Positions 1-8,397 are shown, numbered from the stretch's first letter. The stretch: 64,000 bases of DNA from Leifsonia sp. Leaf336 (GCF_001423695.1 NZ_LMOZ01000003.1:1-64000); one strand, 5' to 3'. The notes: a model not told the origin generated them from the letters alone. Numbers and translations are program-made.

Positions 1-443
1 CCGATCCCCGACAGCAGCGACATCACCGGTCCGCCCGCCTGGATGAGGCTCACGAATCCGTAAATCAGCAGCAGCTGCGACGTGATGTACGGGATGATCA
101 CGAAGCCCAGGATCAGCGGCTTCGCCTTCGGGCTGGTGTAGCGCGCCAGCGCCCACGCGGCCGGCCAGGCCAGCGCGATGCTGAGCACGGTCACGCAGAA
201 CGCGATCAGCAGCGTGCGACCCAGCAGCGACATGTACACCGGGCTGCCGAACATCTGCGCGAAGTTCTCGAAGGTGAGACTTCCGGCGCTGTTCGTGAAT
301 CCGATGACCAGCAGGGCGATCAGCGGCAGCAGGGCGAACAAGACCAGGAGGATGCCGCCGGGCGTGAGCAGGAACCCCGTGCCCAGGGCCCCCCTGGCCC
401 GCCGCCGAGGACGGCGGGCCAGGGACAGAGGGGCTGTGGTCAT
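1..443 (-). CDS. ABC importer inner-membrane permease, PotB-like (partial)
   Basis: The reverse strand encodes the first ~147 residues of a permease that runs off the window. After a basic, Arg-rich N-terminus there is a first membrane helix (about residues 24-48), then an external segment containing FENFAQMF, then two more hydrophobic stretches. This pattern fits PotB-type spermidine/putrescine and related ABC permeases. Its ATG overlaps the stop of the upstream solute-binding protein by one base (TGATG), so the two are translationally coupled. The EAA loop that contacts the ATPase lies outside the window. The substrate class is inferred from the binding protein and cannot be fixed from sequence. 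Confidence 0.85.
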   Translation of the reverse strand, partial: MTTAPLSLARRPRRRARGALGTGFLLTPGGILLVLFALLPLIALLVIGFTNSAGSLTFENFAQMFGSPVYMSLLGRTLLIAFCVTVLSIALAWPAAWALARYTSPKAKPLILGFVIIPYITSQLLLIYGFVSLIQAGGPVMSLLSGI

Positions 444-1570
444 CAGGAGCCGGCTTTCACCTGGGTCCAGGCGTCCAGCCACGACTGGAGGCGGTCGGCG
501 GGCTCTGGCAGCTGGAGGGCGAGGCTCGAGATCTTGTCCGGGTTGGCCTGCAGGCGGTCGAGCGTCGCCGGCTCGAGCGCGTCGACGACGGACTTGTTGG
601 CCGGGGCCGGCGAGGAGTCCGCTGGGGTGTTCGCCCATTTGGTGAGGAACTCCTTGCCCGTCATGTAGTTCAGCCACTTGTACGCGAGGTCCAGGTGCTT
701 GGTCTTGGCCGCGATCGCCCAGTTGTCGATCCAGCCGACAGCGCCCTCCTTCGGGATCTCGTACCGGAAGCCGTCGGTGCCCGCCGCCTTGCTAGCGATC
801 AGGCTTCCGATGCTCCCGGAGTCGCCCGTGCCGGCGACGACGGAGCCGCTCGCTACCGCCTTCGCCAGGTCGTCGCTCGAGGAGTACAGCAGCTTCGCGT
901 TGTCCTTCAGCTTCTGCAAGGCCGGCGTCACCTTGGCCATGTCGGGATTCTGCGGATCCTCACCGAGATAGAGCGCGGTCAGCGGGATCAGCACGGTCGG
1001 ATCGTCGAACAGCGCGATCTGACCCTTGTACTTCGGGTCCCAGAGCACGCTCAGCGAGTCCGTCGCGGGGCTGACCTTGGAGCTGTCGTAGAAGACTCCG
1101 GAGCTGCCCCAGGTCCAGGGGATCCCGTAGAGCTCACCGCCCTTGCGGATCTCCTTCCGGCCGGAGAACTCCGGGTAGATGTCCGTGTAATTGCTCAGTT
1201 TCCCGGAGTCCAGGGAGTGAAAGAGCCCTTGATCGATCCCCTGACCGATGTACTGGATGTTCGGCAGCGCCACATCGATGCCGCCGTTCGCCTTCTGCAC
1301 CAGCTGCAGCTCGCTCGCCTCCGAGTCGATGAACTCGTACTTGACGGTCGCGCCCGTCTCCTTCTTGAACTCGGCGGCGACCCAGGGCAGGTCGGCGCCA
1401 TAGCCCTTCCACGTCGCGACGGTGAGGGTGTTGCTGTCGCTGCTCGCGGTGCTCGGCGACAGGGAGCAACCCGTAAGTCCCACGGCGACGGCAGCCGCTC
1501 CCGCGGCCACGGTGACGAGCACCGTCCGGGGACGGCGCCGCCGTCCGCGTGTGCTGTGTGGTCGGTTCAC
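443..1570 (-). CDS. Extracellular solute-binding lipoprotein, PotD-like
   Basis: This 375-residue protein has a twin-Arg-rich basic start, a hydrophobic segment and a lipobox GLTGC with the lipidated Cys at position 35. It should be secreted and anchored on the outer face of the membrane. The mature part starts with LTVATWKGYG and contains PWTWGSSGVFYD and a WIDNWAIAAKTKH segment, typical of the PotD/PotF group of periplasmic binding proteins. It delivers ligand to the permease encoded just downstream. The gene is divergent from a LacI-family regulator, which is commoner for sugar than for polyamine uptake. The true ligand could therefore be a carbohydrate derivative; 'polyamine' is only the nearest family label. 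Confidence 0.85.
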   Translation of the reverse strand: MNRPHSTRGRRRRPRTVLVTVAAGAAAVAVGLTGCSLSPSTASSDSNTLTVATWKGYGADLPWVAAEFKKETGATVKYEFIDSEASELQLVQKANGGIDVALPNIQYIGQGIDQGLFHSLDSGKLSNYTDIYPEFSGRKEIRKGGELYGIPWTWGSSGVFYDSSKVSPATDSLSVLWDPKYKGQIALFDDPTVLIPLTALYLGEDPQNPDMAKVTPALQKLKDNAKLLYSSSDDLAKAVASGSVVAGTGDSGSIGSLIASKAAGTDGFRYEIPKEGAVGWIDNWAIAAKTKHLDLAYKWLNYMTGKEFLTKWANTPADSSPAPANKSVVDALEPATLDRLQANPDKISSLALQLPEPADRLQSWLDAWTQVKAGS

Positions 1571-1658
1571 GTCGAATCTCCTTGATCTTCATTGACGTAC
1601 GGAGGCCGCCGGACGACGGTTCGCGTCCGGAGAGGATGAACAGTCCGGATTCGATACC

Positions 1659-1682
1659 GGTAACGTTTCCGGTGGCGTTACC
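1659..1682. promoter_or_regulatory. Two abutting LacI-type operators in the divergent promoter region
   Basis: Two 12-bp boxes lie side by side: GGTAACGTTTCC (1659-1670) and GGTGGCGTTACC (1671-1682). Each is centred on the CG step typical of LacI/GalR operators. Together they form a perfect 10-bp inverted repeat (ACCGGTAACG at 1656-1665 and CGTTACCGGT at 1676-1685). They sit between the importer operon and the regulator gene, so the regulator probably controls both. Confidence 0.75.
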
Positions 1683-1751
1683 GGTAAGCTATGCCGAAGG
1701 GTCCGAGATGTCAAGCAGCACTTCTCGGTGCACGACCGAAGGGGGTGACGG

Positions 1752-2852
1752 ATGGCTCGCAGAGTCACACTGGCCGATGTCTCGAAGGAGGCCGGTGTCG
1801 GCATCGCGACGGTCTCGCGCGCGCTCGCCCCCCAAGACCACCCGGACGTGAGCGCCGACACCCGCTCACGGATCCGCGCGGTCGCCGACCGGCTCGGCTA
1901 CCGGCCTTCCGTCACGGCGCGGGCGCTCCGCACCTCCGACTACCGGGCAGTGAGCATCCTGCTGCCGGAAGGCATCTGGGGCTGGTGGGATCCGGCCGTG
2001 CGCGGCGCCACCGCAGCTGCGCACGCACTCGGCTACCGGGTACTGGTGCAGCCGTTCGCCACAGCGGAGCGACCCGTCGAGGAAGGCCCACGCACCCTCC
2101 CCTACGCGGGGCCGTCGACCGCCGCAGCCATCGTAGCCAGCCTGGTGGAGGTCCCGACCGAAGGGCTACTGATCTTCGGATCGGCGGACGACCGAGACGT
2201 CGCGGAGGCGGCGCATCGGCTCCGGATACCGGTGATGACCATCGACGATGTCGCCGAAGACCTCGTACTCCCCACGATCGTGACCGACAGCCGACTCGGA
2301 GCCCGGCAGGGCGTCGAACACCTCCTTCGCCTCGGCCGGCGCAAGATCGCCTACGTCGGAAGCGACTACAGCGCGTTCTACGTGAAGGAACGACTCCTCG
2401 GCTACCGTGACGCGCTGGAGGACGCCGGCGTCCCTTACCGGGATCAACTCGTGGTCGCATGCGCCGATACCGTCGACGAAACGCAGCGCACCTACCCGGA
2501 GTTCGACCGTTTCCTCGCCTCCGCCCCCGACATCGACGCGATCTTCTGCGAGGCCGACGAGATCGCCGCTCCAGTTCTTCGGTCGCTCCGGGCAGCGGGG
2601 CGCAGCGTGCCGACCGAAATCGCGCTGGTTGGGTTCGACGACGAGCGTGCCGCGCTGATTGTGGACCCGCCCCTGACGACCGTCCGACAGCCGTACGAAG
2701 AACTCGGGCGCCGCGCCCTCGACGCCCTCATCCGGGCCATCGGCGGGGAGACGATCCCGGTCCGCCGCCAGCTCGTCGCGCCGCGACTGGTCATCAGAGA
2801 CTCGACGGCACCGCTCGGCCGAGCAGGAGCCGCTGACTCCCTCGCACGGTGA
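1752..2852 (+). CDS. LacI/GalR-family transcriptional regulator
   Basis: This is a 366-residue protein. Residues 4-55 are a classic LacI helix-turn-helix plus hinge helix (VTLADVSKEAGVGIATVSRA and LGYRPSVTARALR). Residues ~60-345 form a periplasmic-binding-protein-like effector domain with the usual ILLPEG, VGFDDE and PLTTVRQPYEELGRRA segments. The ATG follows an AAGGGGG ribosome site. The gene is divergent from the PotD/PotB-like importer, and the paired operators at 1659-1682 lie between them. It most likely represses the importer until a small ligand binds. The ligand cannot be read from sequence. Confidence 0.93.
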   Translation: MARRVTLADVSKEAGVGIATVSRALAPQDHPDVSADTRSRIRAVADRLGYRPSVTARALRTSDYRAVSILLPEGIWGWWDPAVRGATAAAHALGYRVLVQPFATAERPVEEGPRTLPYAGPSTAAAIVASLVEVPTEGLLIFGSADDRDVAEAAHRLRIPVMTIDDVAEDLVLPTIVTDSRLGARQGVEHLLRLGRRKIAYVGSDYSAFYVKERLLGYRDALEDAGVPYRDQLVVACADTVDETQRTYPEFDRFLASAPDIDAIFCEADEIAAPVLRSLRAAGRSVPTEIALVGFDDERAALIVDPPLTTVRQPYEELGRRALDALIRAIGGETIPVRRQLVAPRLVIRDSTAPLGRAGAADSLAR

Positions 2853-2953
2853 GCCAGCAAGGCCGTCAGGATGGCGCGTGCGCAGAACAGCATCGCGGTC
2901 AACCGCGTGCCGGGCGCATCCTGGACCTCCTTGCAAGGCCCGGTGATTCGGAG

Positions 2954-2975
2954 TGTGTCCAAATTGTGTCCAAAT
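2954..2975. repeat. Perfect 11-bp tandem duplication
   Basis: TGTGTCCAAAT occurs twice back to back (2954-2964 and 2965-2975), 102 bp downstream of the LacI gene and just outside the tRNA terminator. The period is one helical turn. No gene is supported in 2853-2992, and the role of the repeat is unknown. Confidence 0.7.
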
Positions 2976-2992
2976 CGTCCCGACAACGAGAA

Positions 2993-3019
2993 AACGGCGG
3001 CTGATCATCAGCCGCCGTT
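2993..3019 (-). terminator. Rho-independent terminator of the tRNA-Thr/tRNA-Met unit
   Basis: There is a 12-bp perfect stem (AACGGCGGCTGA, 2993-3004, pairing with 3008-3019) with a 3-nt loop. On the minus strand it is followed by a T-run (TTTTC), about 20 nt downstream of tRNA-Met. Confidence 0.85.
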
Positions 3020-3038
3020 CCCAGTGTTTCAAGCTATG

Positions 3039-3112
3039 TAGCGAGGGCGGGACTCGAACCCGCGACACCACGATTATGAGCCGTGTGCTCTAACCACCTG
3101 AGCTACCCCGCC
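3039..3112 (-). tRNA. tRNA-Met (CAT), elongator type
   Basis: The reverse strand folds as a 74-nt cloverleaf: acceptor GGCGGGG/CCTCGCT, D-arm AGCTCAGGTGGTTAGAGC, anticodon loop CTCATAA with CAT, and T-arm GCGGG-TTCGAGT-CCCGC. Position 1 pairs G-U and the anticodon stem lacks the three G-C pairs of initiator tRNA, so it is elongator Met. An Ile2 tRNA with a modified CAT cannot be fully excluded. CCA is not encoded. Confidence 0.95.
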
Positions 3113-3143
3113 GGGGCCTCCCGTCGTCGCGACCGGGAGACGG

Positions 3144-3215
<72 letters not shown>

Positions 3216-3357
3216 GAAGCCGACGCATCCGGAGGAGTCCGGGCCGTTTTCGGCAACCGTACGAGGATACCATCCCCGCGCGGGTGCTTCGTACCACCCG
3301 GACCCTCCGAAACCCGCCGCGACGGGTGCTCGGAAGGCCACCGTCAGCGGCCGGCGA

Positions 3358-4314
3358 CTACGCCGCCTTCGCGGCCTCCGAGGCGCCGTCGAGCGCTTCC
3401 AGTTCGTCCGCCGTGAGCTCGACGGTGACCGAGGCGAGCAGGTCGGGGAGCTGGTCGAGGGTGCGGGCGCTCGCGATCGGAGCGGTGATCGTCGGCTGGG
3501 CGGCGAGCCAGGCGAGGGCGATGGTCGCGACCGAGGCGTCGTGGGCCGCCGCGACGTCGTCGAGGGCGGCGAGCACGCTGCGGCCGGTCTCGTCGAGGTA
3601 CTTCGCGGCGCCGGCGGCGCGGGCGCTCTCGACGGTGACGCCGTCGCGGTACTTGCCGGTCAGGAAGCCGGCGGCGAGCGCGAAGTACGGCATGACACCG
3701 AGGTTCTCCCGCTCGGCGAGCGCGCGGTACTTCTCTTCGTACGAGCGCTCGACCAGGTTGTAGTGCGGCTGGAGGGCCACTGCCCGGTGGAGGCCCTCGC
3801 GCTCGGCGATCGCGAACCACTCCTCGATGCGCTCCGGCGAGTAGTTGGAGATGCCGATGGCGCGCACCTTGCCCGCGTCGACCAGCTCGGACAGCGCACC
3901 GACGGTCTCCTCCAGCGGAACCGTGGCGTCGTCGAAGTGCGCGTAATAGAGGTCGATGCGGTCGCTCTTCAGCCGCTCCAACGAGGCGTCGGCCGCGCGG
4001 CGGATGTTGTCGGCGGCGAGGCCCTTGAAGTCGGGGTGCTGGCTCACCTTGGTCGCCAGCACCACATCGTCGCGGTTGCCGCGGGCCTCGAACCACTCTC
4101 CGAGGATCCGCTCCGAGTCGCCGCCGGTGTTGCCCGGCACCCACGCCGAGTAGCCGTCGGCGGTGTCGACGAAGTTGCCGCCCGCCGCCGTGTACGCGTC
4201 GAGCACGGCGAACGAAGTGTCGCGGTCGGCCGTCCAGCCGAACACGTTGCCACCCAGTGAGAGCGGGAAGACCTGGAGGTCGGAGTTGCCGATGGCGCGG
4301 CGCGGAGAAGTCAT
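3358..4314 (-). CDS. Aldo/keto reductase
   Basis: This 318-residue (beta/alpha)8 NADPH-dependent oxidoreductase of the AKR superfamily shows the full catalytic tetrad: Asp50 and Tyr55 in DTADGYS, Lys89 in LATKVSQH and His126 in YYAHFDD. C-terminal cofactor-binding elements (ITAPIASARTLDQL) are also present. The sequence resembles the actinobacterial YajO/Tas-like group (LGGNVFGWTAD near the start). The ATG has a GAAAGGA ribosome site 6-8 nt upstream. It is a single gene with no obvious operon partner. The physiological substrate, some aldehyde or ketone, is not deducible. Confidence 0.93.
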   Translation of the reverse strand: MTSPRRAIGNSDLQVFPLSLGGNVFGWTADRDTSFAVLDAYTAAGGNFVDTADGYSAWVPGNTGGDSERILGEWFEARGNRDDVVLATKVSQHPDFKGLAADNIRRAADASLERLKSDRIDLYYAHFDDATVPLEETVGALSELVDAGKVRAIGISNYSPERIEEWFAIAEREGLHRAVALQPHYNLVERSYEEKYRALAERENLGVMPYFALAAGFLTGKYRDGVTVESARAAGAAKYLDETGRSVLAALDDVAAAHDASVATIALAWLAAQPTITAPIASARTLDQLPDLLASVTVELTADELEALDGASEAAKAA

Positions 4315-4412
4315 TCCGTGATCCTTTCGAGGGGTGTCTCCTCACGCTAACGCCGGTGGCCGGGGGCTATTCCGTTTGTGTCTGAACATGTGGAGAGGTT
4401 GGGGCTGGGCTC

Positions 4413-4418
4413 TACTGT
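4413..4418 (+). promoter_or_regulatory. -10 box (TACTGT) of a probably leaderless transcript
   Basis: TACTGT ends 6 nt before the ATG at 4425, which places the transcription start at or next to the start codon. The only SD-like bases (GGAGGA) are too close to the ATG to work normally. Confidence 0.5.
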
Positions 4419-4424
4419 GGAGGA

Positions 4425-5285
4425 ATGTCCGGTTCACTCGCGACGACCCCGCGGCCGCAGCGCGAACTCTCCGCCGACTGCGCCGCCTGCACGGGGCTCT
4501 GCTGCGTCGCGCTCGCCTTCGCCCGCTCCGCCGACTTCGCGTTCGACAAGGCTGCGGGAGAGGAGTGCGTCAACCTCGAAGACGACTTCCGCTGCCGCAT
4601 CCACCCGCAGTTGCGCGAGCGCGGCTTCAAGGGCTGCACGGTCTTCGACTGCTTCGGCGCGGGCCAGCACGTCACACAGCACACCTTCGGGGGCGCCACC
4701 TGGCGGAGCGGCGACCCCGTCCGTGCAGGGATGTTCGCCGTGTTCCCGATCGTCCGCCAGCTGCATGAACTGCTCTGGTACCTCCGAGAGGCCCTCGGGA
4801 TGCCGGCAGCCGCGGCCCTCCATCCGGCCCTCCGCGCCTCCTGGGACGACGTCGCGGCGGCGGCCGACGCGGAGGCCGAGGTCATCCTGGAGCTCGACAT
4901 CGACGCCCTCCGCGACCCCGCCGCCGCGTTGCTGAGGGAGGCCGCCCGCCTGACCCGCGAGTCCGGTCCGCAGGCGGACACTCGCGCGCGCCTCCGCATC
5001 CCCCGCTCGCGCCTGTCGCCGGGCGCCGACCTCCTCGGCGCCGACCTGCACGGCGCCGACCTCCGTGGCGCGGAGCTGCGCGGCGCGCTTCTGATCGCCG
5101 CGGACCTCCGCGACGCCGACCTCGCCGGAGCGGAGCTGATCGGCGCCGACCTCCGCGACGCGCGGCTGCACGGCGCCCGGCTCGAGCAGGCGATCTACCT
5201 CACGCAGACCCAGGTCGACGCCGCCCTGGGCGATGCCCGCACCCGCCTCCCCCAGGCCCTCCGCCGCCCCTCCCACTGGACCTGA
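4425..5285 (+). CDS. Cys-cluster (YkgJ-like) plus pentapeptide-repeat protein
   Basis: This 286-residue protein has two distinct parts. Near the N-terminus is a CxxCxxxCC cluster (Cys19, 22, 26, 27), with further Cys at 48, 57, 71 and 76. This resembles the 'putative zinc- or iron-chelating' YkgJ-type domain. The C-terminal third (~198-270) is an A(D/E)L-x-x pentapeptide repeat run (GADLHGADLRGAELRG...), which folds as a right-handed quadrilateral beta-helix. Between them is an Ala-rich helical linker. A metal-binding role is likely for the first part; the partner of the beta-helix is unknown. It is monocistronic, and the function is not established. Confidence 0.85.
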   Translation: MSGSLATTPRPQRELSADCAACTGLCCVALAFARSADFAFDKAAGEECVNLEDDFRCRIHPQLRERGFKGCTVFDCFGAGQHVTQHTFGGATWRSGDPVRAGMFAVFPIVRQLHELLWYLREALGMPAAAALHPALRASWDDVAAAADAEAEVILELDIDALRDPAAALLREAARLTRESGPQADTRARLRIPRSRLSPGADLLGADLHGADLRGAELRGALLIAADLRDADLAGAELIGADLRDARLHGARLEQAIYLTQTQVDAALGDARTRLPQALRRPSHWT

Positions 5286-5461
5286 CGCCGCCCAGATCCC
5301 CCGCGAGCACCCGCCGCCCAGACGATGGCGCTAGCATGGCTCGCATGCGCCGACGACGGCGTGCCGATCCCGGCGCCGCAGCGGCGCAGCGAGGCAGGCC
5401 GGCGCCGCCGCCTCCTCGTGCAACGCGACCGCTCCGGTGCTCCCGTCCGCCCCCAAGACAG

Positions 5462-7204
5462 GTGATCCGTATTCAGACTTCCGATTCCTCCGCCGCGCTC
5501 TCGCCGAGCGCACCCGGCCGCGAGTGGTGGCGCTCCGCCGTCATCTACCAGGTGTATCCGCGCTCGTTCGCCGACGCCGACGGCGACGGCATGGGCGATC
5601 TGCCGGGCATCACCCACCGGCTCCCCGCCCTCCGCGAGCTCGGGGTCGACGCCGTCTGGCTGTCCCCCTTCTATACGTCGCCGCAGAACGACGCCGGGTA
5701 CGACGTCGCCGACTACCGCGACGTCGACCCGAGCTTCGGCACGCTGGCCGACTTCGACGCACTGCTCGAGACCGCGCACAGCCTCGGTCTCCGGGTGATC
5801 ATCGACATCGTCCCGAACCACTCCTCGAGCGAGCACGTGTGGTTCCAGGAGGCGCTGGCCGCCGGGCCGGGCAGCGAGGAGCGCGCGCGCTACCTGTTCC
5901 GCGACGGCACGGGCCCGAACGGCGACGAGGCGCCCAACAACTGGGAGTCGATCTTCGGCGGACCGGCCTGGACCCGCATCACGGAGGCCGACGGCACTCC
6001 CGGCCAGTGGTACCTCCACCTGTTCGACAAGTCGCAGCCCGACTTCGACTGGGAGAACCCGTGGGTCTGGGAGCAGTTCCGCGACATCCTGCGGTTCTGG
6101 CTCGACCGCGGTGTCGACGGCTTCCGCGTGGACGTCGCGCACGGCATGGTCAAGGAGGCCGGCCTCCCCGACTACACGCCGCCGGCCCACGTCGGCAGCA
6201 TGGGCGGCGGCCCGGTCGCGACCACCACGGGCGGTATCGCCCTCGAGCCCGAGATCAGCGCCCACGCCGAGCAGGAGCCGGTGACCCCGCCCTACTTCGG
6301 TCAGGACGGCGTGCACGAGATCTACCGCGACTGGCACAAGGTCCTCGACGAGTACGAAGGCGACCGCGTGCTGTGCGGCGAGGCCTGGGTCGAGCCCATG
6401 GAGAAGCTCGCCAACTGGGTCCGCTCCGACGAGATGCAGCAGACCTTCAACTTCGGCTACCTCGAGACGCCGTGGGACGCCGCCGCCCTTCGCGCTGTGA
6501 TCGACCGCTCCATCGCCGTGTTCGGCAGCGTCGGCGCCCCGAGCACCTGGGTGCTCTCCAACCACGACGTGGTGCGGCACGCGACGCGCCTCGCGCTGGA
6601 GGGCGAGAACCTGCAGGGCCACGGCATCGGCCCGAAGTCGACCGGCATCCCGGACACCGCGTTCGCGCTGCGCCGCGCGCGTGCAGCCACGGCGCTCATG
6701 CTCGCGCTGCCCGGCTCCGCCTATCTGTACCAGGGTGAGGAGCTCGGCCTCCCGGAGGCCATCGACCTGCCCGACGAAGCACGCCAGGACCCGACGTGGT
6801 TCCGCACGAACGGTGAGCGCTACGGCCGCGACGGCTGCCGCGTCCCCATCCCGTGGGAGGGCACCGACCCGTCGTACGGGTTCGGCCCCGGCCCGAAGAG
6901 CTGGCTGCCGCAGCCGGCCTCGTGGGCGTCGTACACGCGCTCGTCGCAGCAGGGCCTCCCCGGCTCGACGCTGACGATGTACCAGGAGGCACTGGCCGCC
7001 CGTCGTGAGCACGACCTCGCGTTCGGCGACCTCGAGTGGTCGAACGCGGGCGAGGGCGCTCTGGTGTTCCGGACCGGCGCGGTCACGGTCGCCGTGAACT
7101 TCGGCGCGGCCCCGCTGCCGCTCCCGGAGGGCACGGTCATCCTCGCGAGCGGCCCGCTCGAGGGCGGCATGCTCCCGCGCGACACGACCGCCTGGCTGAT
7201 CTGA
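5462..7204 (+). CDS. GH13 alpha-glucosidase (alpha-amylase family)
   Basis: This is a 580-residue GH13 enzyme that hydrolyses alpha-glucosidic bonds in short maltodextrins or sucrose/isomaltose-type sugars. It starts with WWRSAVIYQVYPRSFADADGDG. The catalytic Asp224 (GFRVDVAHG), Glu307 (CGEAWVE) and Asp369 (SNHDVV) are all present. There is no signal peptide, so it is cytoplasmic. I chose the GTG at 5462 because the in-frame extension back to an ATG at 5336 encodes only Arg/Pro-rich low-complexity sequence. A second GH13 paralogue lies at 38580-40289. Substrate range needs biochemistry. Confidence 0.92.
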   Translation: MIRIQTSDSSAALSPSAPGREWWRSAVIYQVYPRSFADADGDGMGDLPGITHRLPALRELGVDAVWLSPFYTSPQNDAGYDVADYRDVDPSFGTLADFDALLETAHSLGLRVIIDIVPNHSSSEHVWFQEALAAGPGSEERARYLFRDGTGPNGDEAPNNWESIFGGPAWTRITEADGTPGQWYLHLFDKSQPDFDWENPWVWEQFRDILRFWLDRGVDGFRVDVAHGMVKEAGLPDYTPPAHVGSMGGGPVATTTGGIALEPEISAHAEQEPVTPPYFGQDGVHEIYRDWHKVLDEYEGDRVLCGEAWVEPMEKLANWVRSDEMQQTFNFGYLETPWDAAALRAVIDRSIAVFGSVGAPSTWVLSNHDVVRHATRLALEGENLQGHGIGPKSTGIPDTAFALRRARAATALMLALPGSAYLYQGEELGLPEAIDLPDEARQDPTWFRTNGERYGRDGCRVPIPWEGTDPSYGFGPGPKSWLPQPASWASYTRSSQQGLPGSTLTMYQEALAARREHDLAFGDLEWSNAGEGALVFRTGAVTVAVNFGAAPLPLPEGTVILASGPLEGGMLPRDTTAWLI

Positions 7205-7231
7205 CGCTCCCGCGCCAGAACCTGCGTCACC

Positions 7232-7274
7232 AACGGAGGAGATCCGCCCGAAGCCGGGATGGATCTCCTCCGTT
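7232..7274. repeat. Intergenic hairpin element, copy A
   Basis: Perfect 14-bp arms, AACGGAGGAGATCC (7232-7245) and its complement (7261-7274), flank a 15-nt loop. It lies 28 bp after the GH13 stop, so it may terminate transcription, but it has no T-run. The arm core recurs at 7384-7430 and near 52580. Confidence 0.85.
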
Positions 7275-7338
7275 AGCGTTTCGGGCGCGGCGTGTCTGAA
7301 CAGATGTCCTCCGCAGCGCTGAAGGCGACACGGCGCGC

Positions 7339-7434
7339 GCAGTCAACGGAGGATCTTCTGGCCCGATCGCGATCTCGGGCCGGTCGGCGGAGGAGATCCT
7401 GAGCCCGTGGCAGGGGATCCCCTCCGCCGACTGC
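7339..7434. repeat. Intergenic hairpin element, copy B (compound)
   Basis: The outer arms GCAGTC/GACTGC (7339-7344, 7429-7434) enclose a 7-bp hairpin (7360-7366 with 7375-7381). They also enclose a 16-bp hairpin with one mismatch (7384-7399 with 7415-7430). Its arm CGGAGGAGATCC and 15-nt loop match copy A. The 15-mer at 7339-7353 recurs exactly at 52572-52586. The rest of 7205-7465 shows no gene. Confidence 0.8.
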
Positions 7435-7465
7435 ACGACGCGGACCCTGCGGGGCTCGCGGCCGC

Positions 7466-8344
7466 TCAACTCGCGTTGGCCTTCAGCCACGCGACCGGGT
7501 CGACCGGCTCCGTGCCGTTGAGCCGGATCTCGAAGTGCAGGTGCGCCCCGGTCGACACGCCGGTGTTGCCCACGCGGCCCACGATGTCGGCGACAGCGAC
7601 CTGCTGGCCCGCCGACACCCGCACGGAGCCCGCCTGCATGTGGCAGTACTTGCTGCTGACCAGCTGGCCGCCGATCATGTGGTCGATCGTGACGTTCACG
7701 CCGCAGCCGCCGTTGTCCCGCGTCACGACCTCCCGCACCACACCCGCGGCGATGATCTGGATGGGCACACCCGACCCCGGAGTGAAGTCGACACCAAGAT
7801 GGTCGGTGGAGGCCCCCGCCGTCGGCGCCACGCGATAGCCGAAGCCGTCGCTGATCGGCACACCGACCGGGAAGGGCCATTGGACGGCCCCTGCCGGGTT
7901 GTTGCGGAAGGTGTTCGCGATCCGCATGGAGCGCAAGGCGGCGAGCTGCTCGCCCGAGGTCGCGGCTCCGCTGTCGCGGATGATCGCCTCGCGCTCGGCC
8001 GACGTCACGCTGTCGAGGGCCTGCAGTTCGCGTTCGGTCGCCGGGGCGCTGCTGAAGTGGGCCGACGCGGTCCGGGCGCGCACGTCGTCCTCGCTCAGGA
8101 GGGCGATCGCGGGGACGGTCGTGGCGACCGCGATCCCCAGCACGGACAGCATGGCCATCAGACTCACGCCCCGCCCGAAGCGCGGGGGTCGCTGCCGGGC
8201 GTGCGGTTCGCGCTGCTCACGCACGCGCTGACGTGCCTCCTGCAGGCGGCGGGCCTCACGGCGCGTCAGCGGGGCGTTGGCAGTGCCGCGCGCATCGGCC
8301 CGGGGTGCAGGAATACCAGTCCGAGGTCTGGGTTCACGGGGCAC
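7466..8344 (-). CDS. M23-family metallopeptidase, membrane-anchored
   Basis: This ~292-residue protein has a very basic cytoplasmic tail, one membrane helix (LMAMLSVLGIAVATTVPAIALL) and an extracellular LytM/M23 domain in the last ~140 residues. The zinc/catalytic elements HLGVDF and HLHFE are present. Such proteins cleave peptidoglycan cross-links or act in cell-envelope remodelling. The longest frame begins with TTG at 8353; I prefer the GTG at 8344 because a TATATT box ends 7 nt upstream, suggesting a leaderless start. A conserved H in the middle of the domain (KYCHMQAG) supports an active enzyme. It is monocistronic. Confidence 0.9.
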   Translation of the reverse strand: MPREPRPRTGIPAPRADARGTANAPLTRREARRLQEARQRVREQREPHARQRPPRFGRGVSLMAMLSVLGIAVATTVPAIALLSEDDVRARTASAHFSSAPATERELQALDSVTSAEREAIIRDSGAATSGEQLAALRSMRIANTFRNNPAGAVQWPFPVGVPISDGFGYRVAPTAGASTDHLGVDFTPGSGVPIQIIAAGVVREVVTRDNGGCGVNVTIDHMIGGQLVSSKYCHMQAGSVRVSAGQQVAVADIVGRVGNTGVSTGAHLHFEIRLNGTEPVDPVAWLKANAS

Positions 8345-8351
8345 CCGACCC

Positions 8352-8381
8352 AATATAACGAAATGGTAACCGCGTCACCAA
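8352..8381 (-). promoter_or_regulatory. Promoter of the M23 peptidase gene
   Basis: On the reverse strand, TTGGTG (8381-8376), an 18-bp spacer and TATATT (8357-8352) precede the GTG at 8344 by 7 nt. This fits a sigma-70-like promoter for a leaderless mRNA. Confidence 0.55.
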
Positions 8382-8397
8382 TCGAGGCGCGGCGGGC

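Noticed and set aside
5336-5461. Upstream ATG start for the first GH13 gene
   Set aside because: The added 42 residues are Arg/Pro low complexity with no family match; the GTG at 5462 is nearer the conserved start.
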